A DNA stretch of 42,657 bases from positions 1 through 42,657 of the forward strand of contig CAMDER010000001.1 of assembly GCA_945896935.1 (NCBI GenBank), in the 5' to 3' direction. The stretch's first letter is position 1; each line of letters begins with the position of its first letter. Positions 8,412-16,623 of this stretch are shown piece after piece. Source of the stretch: Bifidobacterium breve (GTDB taxonomy: Bacteria > Actinomycetota > Acidimicrobiia > Acidimicrobiales > Ilumatobacteraceae). The notes beneath the pieces are model-generated. The model searched no databases and had not been told where the DNA came from. It worked only from the letters and a program-made list of their open reading frames with translations. Made by a program: the position numbers and the translations under genes.

Positions 8412-9050
8412 ATGTCAGTAGCAATTTCCACAGCCCCGAAGACTCTTGTCGATGTTGTCGGGAAAACTTCAGAACGTACAAACCGCATTGTTCGTGATGC
8501 GATTCTTGTTGTGAGTTTTGCGGTATTCACTGCGGTCTTGGCGCAAGTGCGGTTCAACCTCGGTTTCACCCCTGTTCCGATCACCGGTCAAACGTTGGCG
8601 GTGTTGCTATCAGGAGCTGCGCTCGGCTGGCGTCGAGGTGCATTGAGCATGGGCTTGTATTGGATTGCTGGAATCTTGATGCCAGTCGCTTGGTACGCCA
8701 GCGACGACTCAGGTACGAGCGTCACAGCTGGCTGGAAGATCGCTACAGGCAGTACCGCTGGATACCTGTTTGGTTTTGTTGTCGCTGCGGCATTTGTCGG
8801 ATATCTCGCTGAGCGCGGCCAAGATCGCAACTTCGCAACTTCTGTGCCAGCAATGTTGGCTGGTAGCGCCATTGTTTATGTGTTTGGCGTGGCTTGGCTG
8901 GCCCACAACTTGAATGTTCCAGTATTCAATGGTGAGGAAAATGCGATCAATTGGGGTTTGACTCCATTCATCGCTGGCGACCTTGTCAAACTTGCATTTG
9001 CTGGATTGTTGACTCCGCTTGCTTGGAAATTGGTCGAAAAGAAGGCGTAA
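8412..9050 (+). CDS. bioY: BioY biotin transporter, substrate-binding membrane component
   Basis: S-component for biotin uptake, working alone or with an energy-coupling-factor module. The 212-residue protein has about six membrane segments and family blocks such as GFTPVPITGQTLAVLLSG, LGWRRGALSMGLYW and TGSTAGYLFGFVVA. No ECF ATPase or T-component (BioM/BioN) gene lies in the window, so it may share a general ECF module encoded elsewhere. The start is set by AGGAGG. The upstream region holds two direct TTTGAACG copies 31 bp apart that could be regulatory; no recognisable BirA, BioQ or BioR operator was identified. Its stop is 6 bp from the stop of the convergent lipoprotein gene. Confidence 0.93.
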   Translation: MSVAISTAPKTLVDVVGKTSERTNRIVRDAILVVSFAVFTAVLAQVRFNLGFTPVPITGQTLAVLLSGAALGWRRGALSMGLYWIAGILMPVAWYASDDSGTSVTAGWKIATGSTAGYLFGFVVAAAFVGYLAERGQDRNFATSVPAMLAGSAIVYVFGVAWLAHNLNVPVFNGEENAINWGLTPFIAGDLVKLAFAGLLTPLAWKLVEKKA

Positions 9051-9056
9051 ACCTCG

Positions 9057-9368
9057 TTATCTGACGACTTTGCCCGAAACGACCGTCAGTTCGCGGTCAC
9101 CGGTAATTTCAATAATGAATTCCCAACTGTTGTCGTCGTTATCGGTGGCCGAACAGGCGTACTGAGTTCCAGTTTGGATTGATTGCGGTTGGTCACAGAG
9201 GGCGTATTTGTAGCGGTACCCAGCGCTCTTGGCGAGATCGCTACTTTCGAGAAACTTCTCACCCTCGGATTTATAATTTTTTGGCGATGTCGAGCACGCT
9301 GCTGTCAACGTCACGAAACTCAGGGCGCTCACTGCGAGACATATTTTTTGTGTGCGATTGATGTTCAT
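9057..9368 (-). CDS. Small DUF4333-like lipoprotein
   Basis: Secreted lipoprotein of 103 residues. An N-terminal signal peptide ends in a lipobox-like TAAC followed by STSP. The mature part has two cysteines spaced as in DUF4333 (LCDQPQSIQTGTQYACSATDNDDNSWEF), with the usual pattern Cys, Gly-rich turn, Cys, acidic turn and a final beta hairpin. No enzymatic motif is visible and the function is unknown. ATG 9368 was chosen because GAGG lies 7 nt upstream; the in-frame GTG at 9380 would place that Shine-Dalgarno inside the gene. The gene is 29 bp downstream of rarD on the same strand and may be cotranscribed. Confidence 0.75.
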   Translation of the reverse strand: MNINRTQKICLAVSALSFVTLTAACSTSPKNYKSEGEKFLESSDLAKSAGYRYKYALCDQPQSIQTGTQYACSATDNDDNSWEFIIEITGDRELTVVSGKVVR

Positions 9369-9397
9369 ATAGATCCTCACAGTGACAGAGTACCGAA

Positions 9398-10357
9398 CTA
9401 ACTCAGAGTAGAACTTCGTCGGGCGCGACGTATTGAGTCAACTGTGACAATCACTAACGCCAGCCAGACCAATCCAAAGCCAACGAATCGACTAGGCGAG
9501 AGTTCCTCGTGATACGCCAGCCAACCAAGTAAGAAATTGATGGTTGGAACCGAATACTGCATTGGTCCTAAGACGGTGAGCGGCAACTTGAGGGCTGCGG
9601 CCGCAAATAGTAAAAGTGGAACGGCTGTGACAACTCCCGAGAGCAAAACCAAAATGATGTGCCAGAAATTCGCCGACTTCACAACCGAATTGTCGTATCT
9701 CGAGAACCAGATAATGAGTGCAATCGCGGGCACGACAAGAAAAATCGTTTCCGACATTAAACTCTCGAGTGGCTGCAGTGGCACCTGCTTTTTCAATAGT
9801 CCGTACAAAGCCCATGAGGCAGCGATTGCTAATGCGATGTAGGGGACCCGTCCATAACTGATCGTGAGAACCACGACCGCAGCAAGACCGAGTAACGCGC
9901 TCACTAGTTGGATCGGACGAATTTTTTCATGCAGAACTTTGACTCCAATCAGCATCGTGCCAAGAGGAGCGATGAAGTAGCCAAGGGCGGCCTCAATGAC
10001 TTTGCCGTCGTGAATGACGACAACATAAGTCGTCCAGTTGATGGCCAGAAGTAAGGCGGCACAGGCGACGCGTGTCCACAAGTGGTCGGCTGAGAGCTTG
10101 TGAAAGAGTGAACTGAGGCGACCTTTTGCCGCGAGAATGACAACTAATAAAATGACCGACATCAAGATGCGGTATCCAATGAGTTCGAGCGGAGCGAAAG
10201 CCGTTAAGGCCTTCCAGTACACCGTGATGAATCCCCAGAGTAAATAGGCCGAGACGCCAGCCAATACCCCAGTCCGATCGGGAGTTTGGGAGTCAGTTGA
10301 GTTCTTCACTGGGGCGTGGGCTGAGTCGGATTGTGACTCAAGTGCATCAGAACTCAC
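9398..10357 (-). CDS. rarD: RarD-type EamA/DMT permease
   Basis: Ten-helix inner-membrane protein of the drug/metabolite transporter superfamily, RarD subgroup, 319 residues. RarD signatures include GVLAGVSAYLLWGFITVYWK at the start, LLLAINWTTYVVVIHDGKVIEAALGYFIAPL in the first half and VTAVPLLLFAAAALKLPLTVLGPMQY in the second. Known members are named for a chloramphenicol-sensitivity phenotype, but their natural substrate is unsettled. The start is GTG with AGGAAG about 5 nt upstream. It diverges from pgi with only 24 bp between start codons, so its promoter must lie within the pgi coding region. Confidence 0.9.
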   Translation of the reverse strand: MSSDALESQSDSAHAPVKNSTDSQTPDRTGVLAGVSAYLLWGFITVYWKALTAFAPLELIGYRILMSVILLVVILAAKGRLSSLFHKLSADHLWTRVACAALLLAINWTTYVVVIHDGKVIEAALGYFIAPLGTMLIGVKVLHEKIRPIQLVSALLGLAAVVVLTISYGRVPYIALAIAASWALYGLLKKQVPLQPLESLMSETIFLVVPAIALIIWFSRYDNSVVKSANFWHIILVLLSGVVTAVPLLLFAAAALKLPLTVLGPMQYSVPTINFLLGWLAYHEELSPSRFVGFGLVWLALVIVTVDSIRRARRSSTLS

Positions 10358-10367
10358 GGCTTCTTCC

Positions 10368-10373
10368 TATCAT
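10368..10373 (+). promoter_or_regulatory. Candidate -10 box for leaderless pgi
   Basis: TATCAT lies 8 nt before the pgi GTG at 10382, inside the 24-bp rarD/pgi gap. It is the best -10 match there and would give a leaderless transcript. Confidence 0.45.
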
Positions 10374-10381
10374 TCACTGAA

Positions 10382-12016
10382 GTGTCTACTAGCGTTCTCC
10401 CTGTGGATGCACTCGAGACCTCGCCCGAATGGTCGAAGATCATGGCGTGTCCGCCTCCGCAATCACTCAGGGCCGAATTCGCGAACGACCCCGATCGGGC
10501 ATCAAAGATGACGATTCAGGCTGGTGATCTGCGAATTGACTACTCAAAACAAATGATTGACGAAATCGCGATCACGCGATTACTTGATCTTGCAAGTGCC
10601 CGCGGCACGACGTCAGCCTTTGCGCGGATGACCAATGGAGAACGAATTAATGTCACCGAAGGTCGAGCAGTCGGGCACATGGCTCTTCGAACTCCACGAG
10701 GCGAACAATTCTTGATTGATGGGGTTGACGTTGTCCCGGCAGTGTGGTTGGTTCTTGATCAAATGGCCAACTTGGCGCGGGCAATTCGGTCAGGCGAGTT
10801 CATCGGCTCAACTGGCCGAAAAATCCGCAGCGTCGTCAACATCGGCATTGGTGGCAGCGATCTTGGCCCAGCGATGGTGTACGAAGCCTTGCGCGGTGAT
10901 CGTTCACTAGATATCTCGTGTCGATTCGTTTCAAATGTTGACCCCGCAGACCTTGAGGCCAATCTTGCTGGACTCGACCCGGCTGAAACACTTTTCATTG
11001 TTGCATCAAAGACATTTACGACCGTTGAAACTTTGGCAAATGCACGAGCAGCCCGTCAGTGGTTGGTCGATCAACTTGGCGAATCCGCAGTCAAAAAACA
11101 TTTTGTGGCGCTGAGCACCAACACTCGTGCGGTTCGTGAATTCGGGATTGACACTAAAAACATGTTTGAGTTCTGGGATTGGGTTGGTGGTCGTTATTCA
11201 GTGCCATCAGCGATTGGGTTATCAGTGATGATCGCAGTCGGCCCCGAGGTGTTTTTTGATTTCCTGAGTGGCATGCACGCGATGGATGTCCATGCTGCTC
11301 AAGCCGAGGGACGTACAAACGGCCCATTGATGTTGGCTCTTGTCAACATCTGGAATGCTGCAGTGCTTAAAACATCGAGTCGAGCGGTCATTCCGTACTC
11401 ATTTGATCTGCGTCGATTTCCTGCTTATTTACAACAACTCATCATGGAATCAAATGGCAAATCAGTCAGAAGCGATGGTTCGCGGGTTCCCTACGCAACA
11501 TCACCAGTGATTTGGGGTGAGCCCGGAACAAATGGGCAGCATGCCTTTATGCAATTACTGCACCAGGGGACCGATGTCGTGCCGGTTGACTTCATCGGCT
11601 TTGCGCGTTCATCGGCGAACGATGAATCACGCAACGAACTGCTCTTCACAAATTTGTTGGCACAAAGTCGGGCTCTGGCTTTTGGGCGAAGTATTGACGA
11701 ACTACCCGATAGTTCGGCGACACCGCACCGGGTCTTTGCAGGAAATCGTCCAAGCACGACGATTGTTGCTCCAGAGTTATCTGCAGCTGTCCTTGGACAA
11801 CTGATCGCTCTCTACGAACACAGCACTTTTTTCGAAGGGGCCATTTGGGATATCAATAGTTTTGATCAATGGGGGGTTGAACTTGGCAAAGAACTTGCCC
11901 TCTCCATTGGGTCGACGCTTGCTGATTTTTCTACTCACAACCACCCTGAACTTGATTCTTCAACCCACACTCTTTTGTCGTGGTTTACCGAACATCGCCA
12001 CGGCAACAATCAATAA
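10382..12016 (+). CDS. pgi: Glucose-6-phosphate isomerase
   Basis: Interconverts glucose-6-phosphate and fructose-6-phosphate, supplying glycolysis and, via fructose-6-phosphate, GDP-mannose synthesis used by the glycan genes further on. The 544-residue length matches the long bacterial PGI family. Conserved blocks are GIGGSDLGPAMV, FVSNVDPADL, ASKTFTT, FEFWDWVGGRYSVPSAIG, QLIMESNGKS (Glu356), GEPGTNGQHAFMQLLHQG (His387) and WGVELGKELA (Lys503), so the active site is complete. The start is GTG, with TATCAT 8 nt upstream and no clear Shine-Dalgarno. pafB follows after 14 bp and may be cotranscribed. Confidence 0.97.
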   Translation: MSTSVLPVDALETSPEWSKIMACPPPQSLRAEFANDPDRASKMTIQAGDLRIDYSKQMIDEIAITRLLDLASARGTTSAFARMTNGERINVTEGRAVGHMALRTPRGEQFLIDGVDVVPAVWLVLDQMANLARAIRSGEFIGSTGRKIRSVVNIGIGGSDLGPAMVYEALRGDRSLDISCRFVSNVDPADLEANLAGLDPAETLFIVASKTFTTVETLANARAARQWLVDQLGESAVKKHFVALSTNTRAVREFGIDTKNMFEFWDWVGGRYSVPSAIGLSVMIAVGPEVFFDFLSGMHAMDVHAAQAEGRTNGPLMLALVNIWNAAVLKTSSRAVIPYSFDLRRFPAYLQQLIMESNGKSVRSDGSRVPYATSPVIWGEPGTNGQHAFMQLLHQGTDVVPVDFIGFARSSANDESRNELLFTNLLAQSRALAFGRSIDELPDSSATPHRVFAGNRPSTTIVAPELSAAVLGQLIALYEHSTFFEGAIWDINSFDQWGVELGKELALSIGSTLADFSTHNHPELDSSTHTLLSWFTEHRHGNNQ

Positions 12017-12030
12017 GGGTCTGAATCGCT

Positions 12031-12984
12031 GTGCATCAACTTGAACGTGTCACAAATTTGTTGGCGTTGCTCCTATCAACGCGACGCCATCTCACTTTTG
12101 ATGAGATTCGCAACGAGTTAAAGGGGCAATATCCCGAGAACCTTGTTGCCGCGCGTGCTGCTTTTGAACGCGATAAGGCAATTCTGCGTGATGAAGGTAT
12201 TCCCATCAGTTCAGAAGTGCAAGGCGGAGACAAAGCGGGCATCACGGGTTACCGCATTGATCGCAGTGCTTACGAGTTAGGCGACTTGCAATTGACAGGT
12301 CATGAAGCTGCGGCTCTGCGAATTGCCGTTTCGGCTTTACGAATGGGTCAATCGTGGGGCGAAGAAGCGCTGTGGAAAGTTGATATGGACTCTGGCTCAA
12401 CGGCACGTCCGCAACCTGTGGTTCAGGCATCTTTGCCCGTCGATCAAAAATTGCCGACTTTGCACGACGCGATGAGCCGTCTACGAGTGGTGTCGTTCAC
12501 GTACAACGGGCGGCCTCGTGAACTTGAGCCGTTTGGGTTGCTCGCACGTTCGGGTTGGTGGTATTTGGTCGGCAATGATCGGTCGGTCGATGCCATGAGA
12601 ACATTTCGCGTTGACCGTATTTCAACCGAAGTGGTTTTGCTCGAGGGTGAAACTTTCGAGCGCCCCGTGGACTTTGACGTCCGAACATCTTTCCCGGCCG
12701 ACCTCAAAGAGTTGCCCGACTCGATCGATGTCGGCGGCGATATTGCCAAAGTGCGAATTGATGCCACTGATGTCAACACGGTGCTTGGTCAGTATGGACC
12801 GGACTCTCTTGTTGAGCGACATAGCGATGGGTCGGCAACGTTCGTCATTCCATGCGCGAATGTTCAGGCATTTGAACATTGGCTACTCGGATTTCTTGAT
12901 CGGGCCGAAGTTCTTGAACCGACGAAATTGCGCCAACATGTCGTTGAGTGGTTAACCGCACTAGTTCGTGGGGTTCAGGCATGA
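12031..12984 (+). CDS. pafB: WYL-domain transcriptional regulator, PafB-like
   Basis: Half of the PafBC transcription activator, which in mycobacteria drives the LexA/RecA-independent DNA-damage response. The 317-residue protein has an N-terminal winged helix (about 1-65, HQLERVTNLLALLLSTRRHLTFDEI), a middle region and a WYL domain at about 145-210 (VVSFTYNGRPRELEPFGLLARSGWWYLVGND, then MRTFRVDRI), followed by a WCX-type C-terminal domain. The start is GTG 14 bp after pgi. Its stop overlaps the start of the paralogous pafC (ATGA), implying translational coupling of the heterodimer. The proteasome genes that often neighbour pafBC are absent here. Confidence 0.87.
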   Translation: MHQLERVTNLLALLLSTRRHLTFDEIRNELKGQYPENLVAARAAFERDKAILRDEGIPISSEVQGGDKAGITGYRIDRSAYELGDLQLTGHEAAALRIAVSALRMGQSWGEEALWKVDMDSGSTARPQPVVQASLPVDQKLPTLHDAMSRLRVVSFTYNGRPRELEPFGLLARSGWWYLVGNDRSVDAMRTFRVDRISTEVVLLEGETFERPVDFDVRTSFPADLKELPDSIDVGGDIAKVRIDATDVNTVLGQYGPDSLVERHSDGSATFVIPCANVQAFEHWLLGFLDRAEVLEPTKLRQHVVEWLTALVRGVQA

Positions 12985-13949
12985 TTCGGCGAGGCCCGCG
13001 TCCGGTCAATGTCCGCTTACGTCGACTGCTGGTGATGTTGCCGTGGCTGATGGAACGTCAGACTGTTTCAACGCAAGCAATGGCCGAACATTTTGGGATG
13101 TCTGTCGCTGATTTGGTCGCCGACTTAACGCTCGCCTCAATGTGTGGAGTATCGCAAGATCCGCGGGACTTGATTGACCTCTGGGTTGACGATGACGAAG
13201 TGCATTTTGGAATTCCGAAATACTTTGAACGCCCATTACGACTGACTGTGCCCGAGGCCTTTTCGTTAATTGCGTCAGCGACGGCAGCGCAACAGTTACC
13301 AGGCATGGACCAATCGGGTTCATTGTCGAAGGCAATCGCCAAAGTCAGCCAAGCCATTGACCTGAATATTGATGACTCATTTGTGGTTGAACTTGAAACC
13401 CCCGAGTCGGTCGAAACTTTAAGTGCGGCCATTCGCAATTCGGTTGTTATTGAATTTGACTACTGGTCGGTCGCGACGGGGCAATCAGCGCGCCGACGGG
13501 TTGCTCCACTGGAAGTTTTCCTTGATCAAGATCATTGGTACCTGCGAGCCCAAGACGTAACAGCGCAGGCCGAACGAACATTTAGATTGGATCGACTTGA
13601 GCAGTTAGTGCTGACGACTGAGAATCATGGTTTCGTTGCAACGCCGCGCTCGGATTGGTTTGCGCAGTCCGATGAACAGCGCAAGGTTCTTTTGCAGGTT
13701 GACGCAGCGTGGTTATGGGTACTTGAGCAATACCCCGACGTGTCAATAGGAACAGTTCTGAAGGGACAAGTTGTGCAGCACGCCGATTGGGTCACTGTTG
13801 AAGTCGTCGCGAATACCGAGCGTTGGATGCAAAGGTTGCTCGTACGACTAGGAGCACACGCAGTCGTGGTCGACCCATCGGACTGGCGGCAACTCGGATC
13901 AGAAACCGCTCAATTGATTTTACGCCGTTACGAGCGGATAAACGGCTGA
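12981..13949 (+). CDS. pafC: WYL-domain transcriptional regulator, PafC-like
   Basis: Second subunit of the predicted PafBC regulator, 322 residues. It has an N-terminal helix-turn-helix region (RLRRLLVMLPWLMERQTVST), a WYL domain at about 145-215 (SVVIEFDYWSVATGQSARRRVAPLEVFLDQDHWYLRAQD, then ERTFRLDRLEQL) and a C-terminal WCX-like region. ATG 12981 was chosen because it forms the classic ATGA overlap with pafB; the frame extends 11 codons further upstream without support. Its last 22 bp overlap the convergent exonuclease gene, an interesting partner because both concern DNA maintenance. Confidence 0.86.
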   Translation: MIRRGPRPVNVRLRRLLVMLPWLMERQTVSTQAMAEHFGMSVADLVADLTLASMCGVSQDPRDLIDLWVDDDEVHFGIPKYFERPLRLTVPEAFSLIASATAAQQLPGMDQSGSLSKAIAKVSQAIDLNIDDSFVVELETPESVETLSAAIRNSVVIEFDYWSVATGQSARRRVAPLEVFLDQDHWYLRAQDVTAQAERTFRLDRLEQLVLTTENHGFVATPRSDWFAQSDEQRKVLLQVDAAWLWVLEQYPDVSIGTVLKGQVVQHADWVTVEVVANTERWMQRLLVRLGAHAVVVDPSDWRQLGSETAQLILRRYERING

Positions 13950-14551
13950 AGCCCTTCGGCATCGGTAATGCCGTGAGCCGACAGTAGATGGGGAAGAACC
14001 TCAGCCGTTGCTCGAGCATCATGTTCGGCATGGTGGGCCTGGTCTAAAGCAACCCCGTACTTTTCGCACAGGGTTGAAAGTTTGTGAGTCTGCTCACGCT
14101 TCGGGTCAAGGGCGCGTGACAACTTGAGAGTGCACAGAACCCCAGCCCAATTGAGGTCGACATGGTTCTCGAGAGCCGCAGTTTGCAAGAACTTGGTATC
14201 AAACTCGGCATTGTGAGCCACGATGATCCGACCTGAGGTGAGCTGAGCAAATTTTTGCATGGCCTGTGCCGTGGTCGCAGCGAATATCAATTTTCGGCGT
14301 GAAATACCGTGGACATGTTGTGGTCCAAGATCGCGCGACCAAAATTGAGATGGACGGACATAGGTCGACCAGACGGACGTTGGGTGGGCGGTCCAATCTT
14401 GGAGGACCACAGCAATTTGCAAAATCTGATCGCGATCAAAGCGAAGTCCGGTGGTCTCGACATCGACGACAGCGAATGAAGCGTGTGAAGACTCCAGCAC
14501 ATGTGACGGATCATCCGTCGACTCATTCGCACTTTGGTTTGGTAATTCCAC
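13928..14551 (-). CDS. DEDDh 3'-5' exonuclease (DnaQ/PolC epsilon-like)
   Basis: Predicted Mg-dependent 3'-5' exonuclease of 207 residues, acting in proofreading or DNA repair. All four acidic residues and the histidine of the DEDDh family are visible: Asp30 and Glu32 in VVDVETTGL, Asp118 in AHNAEFDTKFL, and His173 with Asp178 in HHAEHDARATAEV. The HVHGIS block is also typical. The first 25 residues are a polar tail. Start choice: GTG 14551 has TAGGGT 7 nt upstream, fitting a leaderless promoter; GTG 14560 is the alternative. It overlaps the pafC 3' end by 22 bp. Because it is a single domain, it is an accessory nuclease rather than part of a polymerase polypeptide. Confidence 0.88.
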   Translation of the reverse strand: MELPNQSANESTDDPSHVLESSHASFAVVDVETTGLRFDRDQILQIAVVLQDWTAHPTSVWSTYVRPSQFWSRDLGPQHVHGISRRKLIFAATTAQAMQKFAQLTSGRIIVAHNAEFDTKFLQTAALENHVDLNWAGVLCTLKLSRALDPKREQTHKLSTLCEKYGVALDQAHHAEHDARATAEVLPHLLSAHGITDAEGLQPFIRS

Positions 14552-14558
14552 TGATCTC

Positions 14559-14564
14559 ACCCTA
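14559..14564 (-). promoter_or_regulatory. Candidate -10 box for the exonuclease gene
   Basis: TAGGGT (minus strand) is 7 nt before GTG 14551. Two tandem 13-bp repeats lie just upstream of its -35 region. Confidence 0.38.
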
Positions 14565-14586
14565 GATGCGGGGTCTTTCAGAGTTC

Positions 14587-14612
14587 GTGACGTCGTTCAG
14601 TGACGTCGTTCA
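14587..14612. repeat. Tandem 13-bp direct repeat, two exact copies
   Basis: GTGACGTCGTTCA occurs at 14587-14599 and again immediately at 14600-14612. Further GTTC-containing variants follow to 14640. The pair lies about 36-61 nt upstream of the proposed exonuclease transcript start, a usual place for an activator site, and just after the whiB stop. Confidence 0.6.
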
Positions 14613-14635
14613 GAGAAGTAGTTCGGTGAACTCGT

Positions 14636-14950
14636 TCAACTCACTGAGCGCATACCGCGCGCCCGAATGCCGATGGGTGCAGCGACCGTGAATCCAGCGA
14701 GGTGTCGTTCTTCTTCTGATTCGCCGCCCCAAAATCCGTATTCGCGACTATCGCGGGCGAAAACCTGGCAATGCTCACTCACGGGGCAGGTGCGACAGAG
14801 TAAGCGGGCTTGAGCCTCACGCCGAACCCGGGCCTGCGGGCGTTCAGCCTTTGGTGCGAAAAACAGTTTGGTACGGCCTTTGCAGACTGCGTCATCCATC
14901 CAGTTCGCTGATGGTTCGATATTGGGTGTGAAGGCTTCTAGAGCTGACAT
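14636..14950 (-). CDS. WhiB-family iron-sulfur transcription regulator
   Basis: Actinobacteria-specific Wbl protein, usually a [4Fe-4S] protein that binds the principal sigma factor and tunes transcription in response to redox or development. The 104-residue product has the four cluster cysteines (Cys23 in AVCKG, then Cys52, Cys55, Cys61 in LLCRTCPVSEHC) and the GFWGGESEEER turn used for sigma contact. The C-terminus holds Arg residues for DNA binding (RARGMR). ATG 14950 was chosen for its AAAGG Shine-Dalgarno and family-like N-terminus. A good promoter at 15069-15097 implies a leader of about 110 nt with a strong hairpin. Which Wbl class (WhiA-G) it belongs to was not determined. Confidence 0.92.
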   Translation of the reverse strand: MSALEAFTPNIEPSANWMDDAVCKGRTKLFFAPKAERPQARVRREAQARLLCRTCPVSEHCQVFARDSREYGFWGGESEEERHLAGFTVAAPIGIRARGMRSVS

Positions 14951-14985
14951 GTCACGCTGCCTTTGCAAGATAATTGATGGTGTAC

Positions 14986-15014
14986 CGGCGGCGAAGCATG
15001 TCGCTTCGCCGCCG
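14986..15014 (-). promoter_or_regulatory. 12-bp perfect hairpin in the whiB leader
   Basis: CGGCGGCGAAGC (14986-14997) and GCTTCGCCGCCG (15003-15014) form a perfect 12-bp stem with a 5-nt loop. It lies between the predicted whiB promoter and start codon, 35 nt before the ATG. No T-run follows, so it is less likely to be a terminator for phoH and may be a structural element of the whiB 5' leader. Confidence 0.6.
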
Positions 15015-15068
15015 ATATCGGGTGGGCGACGAGATCAAGAGGGGGCAAGACCTCGCCGTACGCATTTA

Positions 15069-15097
15069 ACACTAAAACCGAAAACGGCAAATGTCAA
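15069..15097 (-). promoter_or_regulatory. Sigma-70-type promoter for whiB
   Basis: On the minus strand TTGACA (15097-15092) is followed after exactly 17 nt by TAGTGT (15074-15069). This is the best full -35/-10 match noticed in the window. Transcription would start near 15062, giving a whiB leader of about 110 nt. Confidence 0.65.
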
Positions 15098-15183
15098 GGG
15101 TTTTTATCAATTAGGCAAACGTCACACTGATTGTCGAAGTGACGGGCATTTCACTGGCGAAGGGCTGCAGTGAGCCAAACCAG

Positions 15184-16623
15184 TTACAGCAACTCGGCCG
15201 CCAACGAGGCCACTTCGCTGCGCTCGCATGAGGTCAACGTGATGTGGCCAAAGCACTTCTGTCCACGAAAAGCCCCGATGAGAACGGCCAGGGCATTATT
15301 GGATTCGCCAAGATATGGCGCATCAATCTGGCTGGTGTCACCAGTGAAGATCACTTTGGTGCCCTCGCCAATTCGCGTCAAAATCGTCTTCAGCGTGGTG
15401 GGTTCTAGGTTTTGTGCTTCGTCAACGACCACAATTTGCCGGTGCAGTGAACGTCCGCGTAAGAATGTGACCGATTCAAGCGACAATTGATTACGCGCGA
15501 TGAGTTCATCAATCATGGTGCGGGCTTCACGATTCGATCGTTGATCGGTCAAGGCAACGATCGCATCATGAATTGCGGACATCCACGGATCAAGTTTCTC
15601 TTCGAGACCGCCGGGCAAAAAGCCCACGTCAGCCCGTCCAACTGGAACAAGTGGTCGGTAGACCGCCAATTTTTCATAGCGCCGTTGTTCGACGACTTGG
15701 TCGAGGCCAGCAGCAATTGCCAGGACTGTCTTGCCGGTTCCGGCACGACCGTCTAATGCGATCACGCTGACTTCGGGGTCGAGCAAAAGTTCAAGGGCGA
15801 AGCGTTGTTCCTTTGACCGTGATCGAAGTCCCCACGCTTCGGGAGATGCCTGAGGGATGAGATTCAGCGCATCGTCGCGGCATCGAGCCATCGCCGATTG
15901 GGAGCCAGCCCGCAAAATGGCAAAAGAATTTTCGGCGAGAGATCCGGCAGGTGCGACTTCGGCCACGTCAATGGAGCGACCGTCGTACAGTTCGTCAACA
16001 AGTTCGCTCGAGGCGTCAACGGTGATCCAACCGAGCGGACGAGTGGAAGATTGCCGGCCGACGAGTTGGTGCTCGTGAGCGGTCAAGCCCAAGTGCGCAG
16101 CTTTCAATCGGAGTGCGGCATCGTTGGACACCATATGGGTCGGAGCATGGTTGGCCTGGCCGAGTGCGGCTCCGATGATGCGGTTGTCTGCCTTGTTCGC
16201 GTCGAGCCCATGCTCATTCAAAAGGTGCTTTTGGATGCCATTGATTTCAATATGAACCGTCGCGTTGTTTGATCCTTCTGCACCTTCCGGATGAATACGA
16301 ACGGGGTGAGCGAGTGACCCACCTGCCTTCATGCGGATCTCTTCAAGACCCCGCAATGCGGCGCGGGCAGCGCGACCCACATCATCTGGGCGGCTCTTCA
16401 GACCATCCAATTCCTCAATAACTGTTAGGGGAATGACGATGTCGCAGTCGGGGTATGCCAACAGACAATTGGTATCGGCGATGAGTACCGAAGTGTCAAG
16501 AACAACTCGCGTTGGAACGGGTGAAGGTTTTTCGTGCTGCGGGGAGTCTTGCGACGATAAGCCGACGAGTTCGTCATCGCCCGTGCTATTCGTGAGTTCT
16601 TTGGCCCTCAGCAGTTTCGTCAC
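15184..16623 (-). CDS. PIN-PhoH fusion protein (PhoH2-like ATPase/ribonuclease)
   Basis: Two-domain protein of 479 residues. The N-terminal PIN nuclease domain (about 38-190) keeps acidic residues at Asp43 (VVLDTSVL), Glu70 or Glu71, Asp146 (KADNRII) and Asp168 (VSNDAAL). The C-terminal PhoH ATPase (about 255-479) has Walker A GRAGTGKT (292-299) and Walker B VVVDEAQN (398-405), plus FTGDTSQID. PhoH2 proteins of this arrangement are described as sequence-specific RNA helicases and nucleases, and some sit in toxin-antitoxin-like loci; no antitoxin gene is seen beside it here. The start is GTG with AAAGGGG upstream. It is probably cytoplasmic RNA metabolism. Confidence 0.92.
   Translation of the reverse strand: MTKLLRAKELTNSTGDDELVGLSSQDSPQHEKPSPVPTRVVLDTSVLIADTNCLLAYPDCDIVIPLTVIEELDGLKSRPDDVGRAARAALRGLEEIRMKAGGSLAHPVRIHPEGAEGSNNATVHIEINGIQKHLLNEHGLDANKADNRIIGAALGQANHAPTHMVSNDAALRLKAAHLGLTAHEHQLVGRQSSTRPLGWITVDASSELVDELYDGRSIDVAEVAPAGSLAENSFAILRAGSQSAMARCRDDALNLIPQASPEAWGLRSRSKEQRFALELLLDPEVSVIALDGRAGTGKTVLAIAAGLDQVVEQRRYEKLAVYRPLVPVGRADVGFLPGGLEEKLDPWMSAIHDAIVALTDQRSNREARTMIDELIARNQLSLESVTFLRGRSLHRQIVVVDEAQNLEPTTLKTILTRIGEGTKVIFTGDTSQIDAPYLGESNNALAVLIGAFRGQKCFGHITLTSCERSEVASLAAELL

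Noticed and set aside
15184..16623. PIN-PhoH protein as part of a toxin-antitoxin operon
   Set aside because: No small antitoxin gene precedes it; the upstream 383 bp lead to the divergent HU gene and contain no supported frame.
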